This document shows positions 33,639 through 44,636 of a stretch of DNA of 64,000 bases, one piece after another; position 1 is the stretch's first letter; every line of letters starts with the position of its first letter. Below the pieces are notes generated by a model. It did no database searches. It worked only from the letters and a program-made list of their open reading frames with translations, and was not told the origin of the DNA. This DNA is from Apoderus coryli (lineage: Eukaryota; Arthropoda; Insecta; Coleoptera; Attelabidae). The stretch is from positions 31,773,902-31,837,901 of the forward strand of contig OU452198.1 of NCBI GenBank assembly GCA_911728435.2, in the 5' to 3' direction. A program made the position numbers and the translations under genes.

Positions 33639-34129
33639 TACAGGGTGAACTATCACTCAGTATAAAAATTTTAACCACGTGCTCAGAGAAGCATGAAAAA
33701 GTATAAAAAATTTGTTTCGGAGTTTTTATTCGATGTTTACAAAATGGGCCAAATCCACGATTTTCCCTGGTAACTCGGCGCCTATGACAACCATTTTTCA
33801 ATATGACTTCCAACATACGATCAGCTGTAGGGTAATATTCTCCGCGTTGTCAATTGTAGAGACGGCGAAAATGAACAGTTTTGTTAATAAATAATAATAA
33901 TTAAAATACCTGATAAATAAGTTCATCTGCATAATTGTACATTACTTCTTCGCTTTTGGAAACTGGAAAAAGGATATTGTCGCATATTTAATATGATTTA
34001 CAAAAAAATTATTTTCAGCCTTAATAAAAATGTTGGAAATTTTTTGAAAGGCGATTCTATTAAATCTTATTTTTCTGTACCCCCAGTTAAAATTTTTGTA
34101 CTGAGTATTTTTGTACTGAGTACCCTGTA
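33639..34129. mobile_element. Tc1-type miniature element, TACAGGG ends
   Basis: Left end TACAGGGTGAACTATCACTC; right end carries TTTTTGTACTGAGTA in two tandem copies and then CCCTGTA at 34129. TCAGTATAAAAATTTT near the left end mirrors AAAATTTTTGTACTGA near the right end. Roughly 210 internal bases (33716-33925) recur in the same orientation at 41343-41553, so this is one of at least two copies. Confidence 0.6.
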
Positions 34130-34492
34130 TGAACGGTTTTATTAAAAAAGTTATTTTCATGTTTGTATTTTTATCGTAAAAAATTAACAAAATTGTTTAA
34201 TCAACTATATTTATAAACTTACTAAATGGCCCATAACACTGATAATAATAATAATTTCATTAATTCCACAGAACATAAAATAATTACAATACTTTACTTT
34301 ATGGGATCGTCAATACAGATTGCTACAATAAAAACAAATACAAGTTTCTCTTCAACGAACAAACACACATATCAATCACCTATACTATCTCATTATACTG
34401 AATCACATCAATATTATAAAGAATTCGGCGAGCGAATAATAACACCTGCCACGCACAATTTTTTTTTAACTTTTATTTCAAATTAGTCCTAT
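34130..34492. other. No confident gene
   Basis: The frame at 34226-34486 is N/T/S/Y-rich and probably chance. The interval is the left flank of the following element, ending in the AT target dinucleotide at 34491-34492. Confidence 0.4.
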
Positions 34493-37196
34493 CCCAGTAA
34501 ACACACATACGATACGTTTTGTAAAAGTAAAATCAACGTGTCATTGGTTGATTAAACGTGTACGTCTAAAAAATAACTGTTTTATTTTGGTGCAAAATAA
34601 CACCGTTTTAATTCGTTTTCAATACGAAAATTTCTGGCGAAAGTCGTACTTAAGAAAACTTTTAGGTTATATGACGTTATTTTGAATGTTAAATTTATTA
34701 TATTACAATATGTTTTTTTAACATACTGTCTAACCATATTCAGCTAATCACACGTTTTTTTAACGCTTTAATAGTATATTAATAGGTCTAATATTAATTA
34801 ACGTTTTTTAAACGTTACAACCAATGCATAATAAATTAATCTTAACTAATAGAAATAAAAAACGTCTAATAAGACGACAATAGTCGTATTTTCCTAACGA
34901 AAATATAATAGTCATTATCTTTATGTTAAAATAACGTAATAAGCGGATCCCATGTTTGACGTTTATCAATATGGCTTTTTAACGTTTCTCGAAACCAATA
35001 AAACGTGTAGGAACAAACCTTTCACTAGTGTACTCAACTTTCTAAATTCGACAGTGTAAGTGACTGTTACTGTCAGAACCAATACGATGGTTTCCCACCT
35101 TTTAAAAAACACCGATTTAAACAGTGAGAAAAACGTGTTATAAAAAACCTACATACATTGGTCATTTTTAATAGTGTAAAAAACGTATTTTTAAAACGTT
35201 ATTTTACTAATAAAAATGTGGTTTGTTAAATCGCGGAGAGGAATCCTAACACAATGATTGGTTGGTTCTGACGGTCAGACGATTACTAACTCCATTTGAT
35301 TTGATATTCGAAATACCTATTTTTTTGCATTAAATTAAACGAATGTAATCCAGGCCAGGCCAGGTATATTGTGGCCTTACACCTTAATACAGAACCTGGT
35401 TGGAAAAAACGTTTTATTTTAAATTATATTATTAAAATAAAGCTAATTAATTCGATTTTCTTTTACGTTTTTTCACCATAATTAAGAAAAAGTTAGTAAA
35501 TATTTGATAGAACTTGTTAATAAATATTTAGTATTATAACGATGAATTCCGTTTTATTGAAGTATCAAAACTCACCGTAGGCCTCTAGTTTTATATAAAT
35601 TAACAAATAGGTTAATATAAAGTTAAGTATCTAGCTTAATAGCTCTCTAGCTCTAGCTTCTAAAGAACATTGAATAAACATGTACTTGTATTTTTAAAAC
35701 AATACATTTATTAAGGTAATATTGACGTATATTGTAAGGATTTTTTAAAGTTTGTTTAGTGCAGCATGTAAAAGTTTGAATAAATCGTTTAAAAAATCAG
35801 GTTGGTAATCATTTTTTAGGTAAATGCTCAACTTTATGAATGTAAAATTGTGACTTATACTCGACGATTAATAAACAACGATTATCATTACTCGATTGGG
35901 GATTGTGAACTATCTCGTATTTATTCCATGAGAGATCTTGGAGTTTTATTCGATTGTCGATTAACGTTTGTTGATCATATAGCGAGTAAAGTTGCGGATG
36001 CAATGAAGTCCTATGGTTTTATAGTCAGGAATTGTGCAGGTTTCACGGATATTGGATGCTTGAAGGCTCTATTCTTTGCGTTCGTGCGTTCCAAGTTGGA
36101 GTATTGTAGTTTAGTTTGGAATCCTTATTATGTCAGTCATAAGTCGTCTGTAGAGCGTGTACAGAGAAGATTTCTTAAATACCTAGCTTATAAATGTGAT
36201 AACGTATACCCTGCTAGAGGAATTGAGTATACCGATCTGACAAGTAGGTTCCATATTGAGTCCCTAGAATATCGTAGGGCGACTGTGGCTCTTACCTTCC
36301 TGCACGGACTGCTGAACAATAAAATAGATTGCACAGAGTTGTTGTCCCAAATTAATTTTTGTATACCGCGTGTGTCCGGTAGGCATTGTAGCACTTTTTA
36401 CTGCCCGAGGGCTCGAACGAATCTAATGTTGAAGTCTCCAATATATTTTATGTTAAATTGTTATAATGTGATGTGTGAATCGTGTGATGTACATTTCACC
36501 CCATTGAGGGGAATTTTAGATGAAGCTAAATTGTATTGTAATTTGTAAACTTGTAATGTTGTTAGTATTTGTCAAATTTATTTCCTATGTAATGTATTGC
36601 TCTGTAAATGGATAGATTCTGTTGAGCAATAAAGCTTATTATTATTATTATTATTTAAGTTTTAGGTGCAGCTATATTTAAACTTTCATGTATACAACTG
36701 CATCTAAAAATTAAAGTTGACGTTTGCGAGCATTTATCTAAAAAATAATTACCAACCTAATTTTTTAAACGACTTATCAAACTTTTACATGCTGCACTAA
36801 ACTTTAAAAAATCCTTACAATATACGTCAATATTACGTTAATAAATGTATTGTTTTAAAAATACAAGTTCACGTTTATTCAATGTTCTTTTGGAAACGTT
36901 GTTTAAAAATAAATATCTAACAATAAAATTCGTGTATGTATCGTTTATTTTCTACGTGTATTCGACGTATTCTGGAAACGTTTTAAAAATATTATTATCA
37001 ACGTAGTTTTGACGTGTTTTGAACAAAACACAAAGTTGTTATTTATTCACCAATATAAAACGTTTTTCTTTACACGTTGTATGTAACGTTTAATACCGCG
37101 ACATTTTTTAGTAGATTCTACGTAATAAAAACACGATTTTAATAAAACGTTATTAGTAAATTTAAACGTTTTTTTTACGTACGTCTGTTTATTGGG
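34493..37196. mobile_element. Inverted-repeat element ending CCCARTAAAC, with an RT inserted inside
   Basis: Begins CCCAGTAAACACAC at 34493 and ends GTCTGTTTATTGGG at 37196, with AT on both sides (34491-34492 and 37197-37198). The interior is full of AACGT/ACGTT motifs. Inner arms also pair: 35690-35820 is an inverted copy of about 36745-36880 (for example TTACAATATACGTCAATATT on the right). A 5'-truncated RT at about 35830-36656 sits in the centre. The left half is longer than the right, so one arm has gained or lost DNA. No transposase was seen. It interrupts an RT C-terminus at 37199. Confidence 0.6.
35830..36656 (+). pseudogene. Jockey-like RT C-terminus with 3' end (nested insertion)
   Basis: An open frame of 232 codons (35850-36548) holds only the region after the catalytic motifs: SRIYSMRDLGVLFDCRLTF, RSKLEYCSLVW, ERVQRRFLKYLAY, VYPARGIEYTDLTSRF, NNKIDCTELLSQINFCIPR and ARTNLMLKSPIYFML. 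A 3' UTR and AATAAAGCTTATTATTATTA tail end at 36656. Just upstream, CKIVTYTRR matches the NISKCK segment of related RTs, so truncation occurred near 35830. The frame is intact but cannot encode a working RT. Confidence 0.82.
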
Positions 37197-37198
37197 AT

Positions 37199-37480
37199 AG
37201 ACATGTTTAGGTCAAAATCAGGATTGAGTTTGACTAACTGGTTAAGACATTTCGCACCGAGGATCTTCGGATTCTTCTGTCCTATCTTCAATCTAGAAAA
37301 CTGAACATCCAAGTCCCCACCCGAGCGCGTGTCATACCGATGAATATCGCCCCTGAGCCGACAGTCTACTCGGTTATTGGTATAGATAATTAGTGCAAAT
37401 ATATGAAGACATGGAAATGTCATTATATTCAATTTTTTTAAGTAATTTTTACATGACGTGGAAGAGGCAACATTTATCAC
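37199..37480 (-). pseudogene. Non-LTR RT C-terminus interrupted by the CCCARTAAAC element
   Basis: Minus-strand frame reads TSCKNYLKKLNIMTFPCLHI, ALIIYTNNRVDC, then DIHRYDTRSGGDLDVQFSRL and AKCLNQL. The arrangement (LPCxxIxxxIxYxx, HxYxTRxxxDL, GxKxxNxLP) is typical of the extreme C-terminus of Jockey-type pol. Coding stops at the AT target of the adjoining element. The remaining C-terminal codons were not convincingly found on its far side. Confidence 0.6.
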
Positions 37481-37955
37481 TGATCTAGTAATATTTTTTT
37501 TGTTTTATAAAAATCTCCATCTGAGGCGCCAGCCCAAAACCCCAAACCATACGACACAACTGACTGTGCAAGACCATAAGTATACTTGTTTAATAACATC
37601 TAAAGTTACGGTATTTTTTAGGTTATTTATCAGGAATCGAACACTATACTTAATTTAGAAATAACGTGATCAACGTGAACGATCTATGTTAATTTTTGAT
37701 CAATTAAGCCTATATATTTTGAATCAGTTTTTAAAAGAAGACTACTATTAATAGACTTATTTTTGATGGCAAAAGTTATATTGCTAGACTTTTTAAGGTG
37801 CTCAGATATAGGCCATTTGTGCCGCACCATAAATCATACACCTAAAACTAAGTTAAATAATTGTATTGAACTTTTAAAAGAACGACGATTTTCACAATAA
37901 GCCCATGAGGATGCAGTGAAACCGACTTAGGTCGAACAGACCCTTTAAAAAAAAC

Positions 37956-38720
37956 ACGATTTACATAAATTATAGATAATTTGAAAATAATTACTGAAAA
38001 TGTCGCCCTGAAGCGTCCAAATACTTCTGAAGGCATTTTAAAATGTCCGGTTGTCTTACAGGCCAGTTAATAGGTAGGTACATTCTCTCCAATCTATTTT
38101 CCTGGAATCTGCCTACAAATACTCTGCACCGGTATAATGTGCTGGCGCACCGTCATGCAAATACCACATATGTTTTGACCAATATCCTGTAATAACCCAT
38201 AGAAATGATGTTTTAAAAAATTCAAGTACGCTTCACCATTAAGTGTTGTTCGAAAAAATATGGCTCTATTACGTAATTTGCAATAATACCGCACAAAACA
38301 TTAAACGACCAATAGTTTTGACTTTTTGTCCTTTTAATAAATGGAGTGTGGAAATTGTGCCGATTTACTGATCCATTTTTATGACATGTTGCTTCGTCCG
38401 TGAAAGAGTACCTTGTCGAAAAATTACCTGTTTTCTCGAATTTGTTCTTGAAGATATTCGCAAAATCTGATTCGTTTGAAAATCCTGTACATTAATTTCT
38501 TTTGGTGCAAAAGGTATGGATGAAGTTCGTTTGATTTTAACACTGTTTGAACTGATCCATCAGTCATGAAGTTCTTCAGTAACAGTAAGTAGGAGATTCA
38601 GTTGACCTTCTTCATTTAGCTCGTTCTTTTTTGTTGAAGTTTTTCGTATGCTACGTTAAATCGCTTCATTAAAATCCTTTGTATAATCTTGTTGCGAGTA
38701 AAACATTTCTATCACTTGCT
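37956..38720 (-). pseudogene. Tc1/mariner transposase pseudogene (D41D group)
   Basis: Minus-strand pieces in order: LKSNELHPYLLHQKK, RIRFCEYLQEQIRE, YSFTDEATCHKNGSVNRHNF (first catalytic Asp in FTDE), VLCGIIANYVIEPYFF, NGEAYLNFL and a degraded DGAPAHYTG (second Asp). The WPPRSPD region with the third Asp is mostly lost (WPVRQPD remains), and the end KYLDASGRHFQ matches the usual GGHFE terminus. Several frameshifts and stops are present. The order agrees with the element at 43617-44636. Confidence 0.7.
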
Positions 38721-38894
38721 GCAAGAATATATACCATATTAATTAATTTCTCCTTTTTTTATTCATTACTTATTTATTTTCAAAAGAATTTAAAATATAC
38801 AAAAAAATACTAATTATACTATACAAAACAATAAAGTAAAAAGATTTAAAAACTTTATGTTTTAATTTTTAAATAGTTTTCTTGAACCTTTTAA

Positions 38895-39440
38895 CTTTTA
38901 TTTTAATTTTATTTTTGGGATTTTTTTAGGTTCGATTTTTTTAAAAATGGTGTATTTCACCCATCGTCAGTTTATTAAAAATAAATATATATTAATTACT
39001 ACAACGTTTCGGCACTTTAACGTTGCCTTCTTCAGGTACATTTATCATTAGGTTGTTGTAAAAATTTTTCTTCTTAAAATAATACATTCAAACAAAAACA
39101 AAACAGACACAAATTTTCATCATTTTCAAATTCTTGTTGTTTTTTGTACATTGTACATGTTTAAATCACAACAAGAACAACAAGAATTTTAAAATGATGA
39201 AAATTTGTGTCTGTTTTGTTTTTGTTTGTATGTATTATTTTAAGAAGAACAATTTTTAAAACAACCTAATGATAAATGTACCTGAAGAAGGCAACGTTAA
39301 AGTGCCGAAACGTTGTAGTAATTAGTGTATATTTATTTTTAATAAACTGGCGATGGGTGAAATACACCATTTTAAAAAAAAACAACATTTTTCAATCAAA
39401 ACTAAAAAAAACCCAAAAATAAAATTAAATTAAAATTTAT
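38895..39440. repeat. 540-bp foldback repeat with a hammerhead-like motif in each arm
   Basis: Arms of about 250 bases meet near 39160 and are nearly perfect inverted copies (for example AAATGGTGTATTTCACCCAT on the left, ATGGGTGAAATACACCATTT on the right). Each arm holds a motif reading outward: minus at 39002-39046 and plus at 39278-39320, with TACCTGAAGAAGGCAACG then AGTGCCGAAACG. GGCA/TGCC forms stem II, and TAC/GTA can form a short stem I. AATAAACTG follows. The repeat resembles head-to-head Penelope-like fragments. Confidence 0.7.
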
Positions 39441-40078
39441 GTTTTTATTTTTTATCTCCTAAATGAAGCAACATATGAAATAATTACAAGAGATAAAAAA
39501 GTTGTAGTTTTAGTTGTTTTATCGCAAGACAATATCGAAATTAAATTGCAGTCAGTGGCGTACATTTTTATGTCAATAATTTTTATTAAGTTGCCCCCCT
39601 CACGCCACTGGACCTAATAATTTTGATCTAGTTAAGGCCATATAAGCTCCCTATTTCTAGCAACAACGCTGCCAAATTTCAAAGAAATTCGTAAGGAGAT
39701 ATTTGACTTAATTTAAGAAAAACCATTAAGTATTTAAAAAAAAAACTTTCACACCTTGTATCTTGGAAACATTGCATTTCCGGACGTATGTTTATGGGAA
39801 CTTTTTTTTTATAAAATGACATGACCTGTTCACAACGATTACAAAAAAAAATAACTTGTTAAGTTAATTTTTTTTTCTTACTTTACTACTTTCTTTTTAT
39901 ATAGATACGTGCTTTTTGAAACACCCTGTATAAATGACATATTGTCTGGTTAGGATAGCTTTTGGCGCTAATGCGTATTTGTAGTGAGGATAACAATAAA
40001 TTATTAAACATTCAAACAAAATACCCACTAAAAGTGGTATATTCCACAGAATCATGCGATGTTGGTAAGAAACGAGAT
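39441..40078. other. No confident gene
   Basis: AT-rich DNA with one lone miniature-element terminus, ACACCCTGTA near 39920, and no clear partner. A minus-strand frame (39897-40223) spans this and the next repeat and has no domain. Confidence 0.4.
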
Positions 40079-40240
40079 GTACCTGAGGAAGGCGAATAAG
40101 CCGAAACGTAGTACGTAATTTGACATTGAAATAAACATATTTCAAAAGGGAAAAAATTTTTTTGCTTAGAAGAACCTTAAAACCCAAGAAAGGAAAAGAA
40201 TAAAAAACTGTAACAAGGTTCAAGAAAAGGACATTACTAA
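40079..40240 (+). ncRNA. Hammerhead-like motif (type B) with shared 3' flank
   Basis: GTAC (40079-40082), CTGAGGA (40083-40089), an extra A, GGC-GAATAA-GCC stem II (40091-40102), GAAA (40103-40106), CGT, A, then GTAC (40111-40114) that pairs with the first GTAC as stem I. All hammerhead core boxes are present in order, with the extra A after CTGAGGA. The downstream flank to AACAAGGTTCAAGAAAA is shared with 9661-9862 in inverse orientation. Confidence 0.5.
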
Positions 40241-40379
40241 AATAAATTATTAATATTCTAACTATATAATCAAGTAGATAATCAGTCCCTTGCCGTGATA
40301 ACTGAAAAACTGATTACGTTGACTATAAAAATCCTTACAACATATTTCAGTTAGAATTCGTTATACGATAATTATTCTT

Positions 40380-40616
40380 TCCATGGAATTCATTCCCCCT
40401 ATGCTTGTTCATTATTACATTTTCGTGCATAGACACGCTCTTTCATGTAGCCCCAAAGAAAACATCAAGATGAATGAGATCCGGGGACCGCGGTGGCCAA
40501 AAAATTCTTCCACCCTATCCTATTTGTTAAAAATTGCCGTACCTGTCGGGCAAAATGTGGTAGTTCTTTCTAAATGCATTGCTGCATATTCACCACAGTA
40601 CGGCATATTTTTGTAA
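40380..40616 (-). pseudogene. Tc1/mariner transposase fragment around the third catalytic Asp
   Basis: Minus-strand translation gives HFARQVRQFLTNRIG and, across a frameshift, PPRSPDLIHLDVFF then WGYMKERVYARK. The WPPRSPDL..LDxFxWG block is the third-Asp region of D37D/D41D Tc1/mariner transposases. Nothing else of the gene remains. Confidence 0.6.
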
Positions 40617-40639
40617 GGATAAAAATGTATTTCCAAAAT

Positions 40640-40927
40640 ATAATTTAGTTATATTATGTAATGTCAATTTTTTTTCTTTTTTTTTATTATTACTTTGTAA
40701 TTATGAAAAATTTTCTTTGAACATGTACTAATTGATTGTAATTTGATCAAAATTTGCTTTATGTTCAGTTTGAATTTCATGTGTCTTGTTGCCAAGGCCA
40801 ATAGGCTAAACTTCGCCTTTGTAATTTCATTTTATATTAGGTATATTACTTATACACGTATATTATGGTATGATGTATGCAGAAGTATGTTTGCAATTGC
40901 AATAAAGACGCTTATTATTATTATACT
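40640..40927 (+). mobile_element. 3' tail of a non-LTR retrotransposon
   Basis: Plus-strand 3' UTR-like DNA contains TTGCCAAGGCCAATAGGC and ends with GCAATAAAGACGCTTATTATTATTA near 40905-40925. No RT coding precedes it, so this is an extreme 5' truncation. Confidence 0.55.
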
Positions 40928-40929
40928 TA

Positions 40930-41555
40930 TTTTAAAAATTATATCCACGTGCTCAGGGAAGCATGAAAAACTACAATAAATTTCAATAATGAAAAATAAA
41001 AGTCAAATCACCACCAAATAAATTTAATAGAAAATTGTCAATCGGTATTTTTCAAGACATGTTTCGAGACTAGGCCAGTCAGTGCCAAACGTTTAAAATT
41101 TGAGAATAAATTATGAATTAATTATTATTGTTGTTATTACAGTTGGAAATTGTATTGGAGTCATTTTGTGGAAAAAAAAATGTAATCAATATTGTAAAAT
41201 TATAAAATCTAACATGATTTTTTTATCTATTTTGACGATTTTCTAATAAATTTATTTGGTGGAGATTTGACATTTATTTTTCATCACTGAAATTATAACT
41301 CCACTTAACAATGGGTTACTTTTTCAATTTATTAAAAAAAAAATCGGGATTTTTATTCGATGTTTAAAAAATGGGACAAACTCCCTTTTTCCCCGGAAAA
41401 TCGGCGCCTATCACAACCATTTTTCAAGATGGCTTCAAACATACGAACAGTTGTAGGAATGTATTTCACGGCGTTGCCAATAATTGTAGTGAGGATGAAA
41501 ATGAACATTTTTGTAAATAATAATTATTATAATACCTGATAAGTCCATCTGCCAG
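40930..41555. repeat. Second copy of the 33.6-34.1 kb element, split by a Penelope-like foldback
   Basis: CCACGTGCTCAGGGAAGCAT near 40950 and the block 41343-41553 match 33676-33925 in the same order, but here about 365 bases (40976-41340) separate them. The insert has inverted arms around AAGTCAAATCACCACCAAAT (left) and ATTTGGTGGAGATTTGACAT (right). It also contains a minus-strand GAAACATGTC motif at 41056-41065 with a degraded CTGACTG box, and ends with ACTCCACTTAACAATGGG. The uninterrupted copy at 33.7 kb serves as an approximate empty site. Confidence 0.6.
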
Positions 41556-42714
41556 GAAAGTCCTTGTATGACATGTTATAAAGAAAACAGACAATAGTGC
41601 CACAGTTAAAATAATAGACAGTTACTTCTCATCGTGTCGGTAGGTCTGATGTACATGGGTTCAAAGCAATTCGCCACCCTTATAGTTATATCATCGAATA
41701 TAAACTATAGGCTTAAGAAGCTCCACTAGACGCTGAAAACGGCATCGACTCGTCGCATTCCCAGCTCATTTCTGGCTTGCTACTATATACAGGGTGGCCC
41801 ATTAGTGTGTGGCCTGAAGATATCTCAAGATCTATAAGCGATAGACAAAAAAATCCTTTACAAAACTTTTAAAACTGAAGAGATGTACAACCCTAACATG
41901 TTTTCTAAAGCCATCATCAATGACAAGAAGAATAAAAAAAATATAATTTATATAGGATCCTATTTGAAATAAGGAAGTTGACACTATAACCGGAAGTACT
42001 AGATCTGTAAGGGTTTAGTTCTCCTTACATAGGAAAAGAGATTTTTGAGAATGTTATTGCTGGTGGGGTGCAGGTGATTATAGTTTGTAGACAATAAATA
42101 ATTTTCTGCTTTATTAACACAACAATTTTAATTTTATTTACAAACACTATTTACAAACACCAATTATTATTGATTTAAAGTTAACGCTTTTACAACGAAT
42201 AAACTGTTTAAATTGACGAAACTGTTTACTAATTTTAATATAATATTAAACTTATTGCTAGTATCAAAACTATGTATTATAAATATTTATTACATGTGAT
42301 AAAGGGAGCTTTATTATTACGTATAATATATTATTTATTATATGAGAGAGAGTGAGTGAGAAAGAGAGTTTTTCGACTCGCTTGAGCGTACCTATACCTT
42401 CGGTCGACAAAAGCCAAGTGAAGTGCGTGGAATAACGGGAAGCGAAAAATCCAAAAGTGGCGGCTTTTCGGCAAGTCGGACTTAGAAAGAAAAGCGTTGT
42501 GCGGCTTTTGCTTTGAGAAAAGCCGCGCGGGTAATAAATTTAGTTGGTATAGTATAGGGTGAATAATAGAGGTATACAGTGTGAGGTATGCGAACAAGAT
42601 CCATAATAACATTTTAGCCGAATTCGTCCCGTCGACCTACGTAGTACACCAGATTTTCAGATTGTTCCACAGTGTATAGTTTCTCGATAATCAATTGAAT
42701 CCCTTCCCTGTGGG
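41556..42714. other. Mostly unassigned; partial miniature-element copy
   Basis: ACAGGGTGGCCCATTAGTGT at about 41790 starts a partial copy (to about 41910) of the repeat also seen at 46205 and 63958. Around 42345-42540 the sequence is less AT-rich, with GAGAGAGTGAGTGAGAAAGA and several AAAAGCC/GGCTTTT inverted pieces. No gene was recognised. Confidence 0.4.
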
Positions 42715-43232
42715 ACACCCGGTATAAATTGGCTATAACAAAATTTGGAAGCAGGCACGTTCTAGGCCGCATTTTTGGAACAATCGAAACAAAATTTGGT
42801 TAAAAAATCGGCTAGATCAGTATGTCACGCTTGAGTTCGTTGTCGGTTGAATTCGGAAAGTTAATTATAAAATGGCGGCCTGTCAAAATTAAAAACAGAA
42901 AAAATTTATTAATTCATTGAATATACCAATGTTTCATACCAAACGATAAAGCACTTAAATATCTCAAATGCTTATTTTAAACGTTTTTTCATCTCTGGTA
43001 TATTTAAGTTAAAATAACTGTCAAGATGACATTGCGGTTATATTTGGCAACTGTCAGAATATTCTATCATTTGTTTACTAATAGTTTTTGTTAAGGTAGA
43101 CTATAAGTATAAATAAAAAATAAATAAATAAAATATAAATCAAAAATCTACTTTTCCGACTAGCTGCCATCAGGCTTTTTTTATTAAAAATGACCTCCTG
43201 TATATATTATGACTTATGGGACACCCTGTATA
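42715..43232. repeat. Dispersed repeat family F, copy 1
   Basis: Shares ordered blocks with 57288-57898 and 58781-59305, all in the same orientation: CACGTTCTAGGCCGCATTTT, CAATCGAAACAAAATTTGG, AAAAAATCGGCTAG, ATGGCGGCCTGTCAAA, TTGGCAACTGTCAGAATATT and AATCTACTTTTCCGACTAGC. No coding capacity. It lies beside GGGACACCCTGTA ends, which suggests a Tc1-type miniature element. Confidence 0.6.
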
Positions 43233-43616
43233 CATACATGATTTTGAAAATTGTTTGTAACTTAGTTAATTCTTAATAAAAGAGAGATCTTTAAGGTAAA
43301 TTTGAGTAAAGTTAGGGTCCAAAAAAGTTCCACCAATGTTTGACGATGTCTGCCATATTGAATTTTTTTTGAAATTCCAAAAAAGTAATGTTTGTTCAAT
43401 AGCCTAATCATTTCTCTCTTTAACAAGACCAGAACTGCAAAAACCAGGCAATGTATAAAAAAGTTATAATGAAAAAACAAAATTACGGTTTTTTCCACCC
43501 ATTGCCCTCTTTATAGGTAGGTACCTATAATAAAAATTTTATTGCCCTTTAGAACTACTGTTTTTTGAGTTTAAACCACAATTAAAAGAGGGAAAGATTT
43601 TATATTGCAACTCATA

Positions 43617-44636
43617 TACAGGTTGTTGTTGGGGGTAAAATCTACGACCCAAAATAAGATGAAAATCATTTATGTCAAAATTTCGAAAAATGTCTCCTTA
43701 TGAAATTATGACCATTTTAAATATTGAAATTAGGCAAATCTTTCACTTGGAATTAATAATTTAAATCTGGTCATGCTTGATAAAACCAGATTCATATAAA
43801 GAGAAAATCTGCATCCGTATCATATAAAGCCGATTCAAGAATTGCATCCTGGGGATACTGAGTTGGGCTTATGATTTTGTAGATTGTGTTCAATCAGCAC
43901 AACTTGCATTGTTGGAATTACGAAAATCAGCACCAAATTAGAGAATCACATAAGCAAGCACGATGGAGCTTAAATGTGTGGCTTTGTCTGTTGGGAAATA
44001 GGATAATAGAACCACAGTTTCTACCTAGGATACCAAACGCCGAAAACTATGCTAATTTTTTGCGATAACAGATTACCAACGCTTCTGGAAGAAGTTCCTC
44101 TAGTACAGCGGCCAAATATTGTATTTCAACATGATGGTGTACCTGCCCGTTATTCTCGAAATGTTTGAGAGATATTAAATCGACGTTTTCTCAACCAATG
44201 GATCGATCGTGGAGGACCTATTTCTTGGCCTCCTAGGTCCCCGGATCTCAACCCAATAGACTTTTTGCTTTGGGGTTATCTGAATAATACGGTTTACTAT
44301 GCCCTACCCAACAGTGAAGATGATGTTATTGTTCGCATTTATGGAGCTTTAGCACAAATTACAAACGGAGCAATAGGCCGTGTAGAAAACAATTATTGAA
44401 TAAAATAGTGAGGATTTCGAACACTTGCCTTTGTAAATTGAAATGTTTTTCTTTTATTATGAGTTTAGTTAATAAATAATTTGAACATTTGATTTTATTT
44501 TCGAAATTTACTTCATTTTAATATTCAAAATGGTCACGATTTCATAAGGAGACATTTTTCGAAATTTTGACATAAATGATTTTTGTCTTATTTTTGGTCA
44601 TAGATTCTACCCTCATGTTTTTTGGGACACCCTGTA
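43617..44636 (+). mobile_element. Tc1/mariner element with about 110-bp terminal inverted repeats
   Basis: Left end TACAGGTTGTTGTTGGGGG (43617), right end TTTTTTGGGACACCCTGTA (44636), with TA at 43615-43616 and 44637-44638. Inverted homology extends about 110 bases inward (TTTCGAAAAATGTCTCCTTA on the left against TAAGGAGACATTTTTCGAAA on the right). The 1.0 kb length and transposase debris indicate an internally deleted copy. Confidence 0.82.
43800..44400 (+). pseudogene. D41D transposase pseudogene lacking the first catalytic Asp
   Basis: ENLHPYHIKPIQELHPGD joins, through a deletion, to NQHNLHCWNYENQHQIRE, so the FTDE block with the first Asp is gone. RWSLNVWLCLLGNRIIEPQF, NAENYANFL and, after a frameshift, PNIVFQHDGVPARYSRNV (second Asp) follow. 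Then QWIDRGGPISWPPRSPDLNP and IDFLLWGYLNN supply the third Asp; I count 41 residues between the last two. A stop lies after YSRNV. The C-terminal GGHFE motif is not evident. Confidence 0.75.

Noticed and set aside
33942..34190. An 82-codon minus-strand frame
   Set aside because: Lies inside a miniature element defined by TACAGGG ends; it is non-coding repeat DNA.
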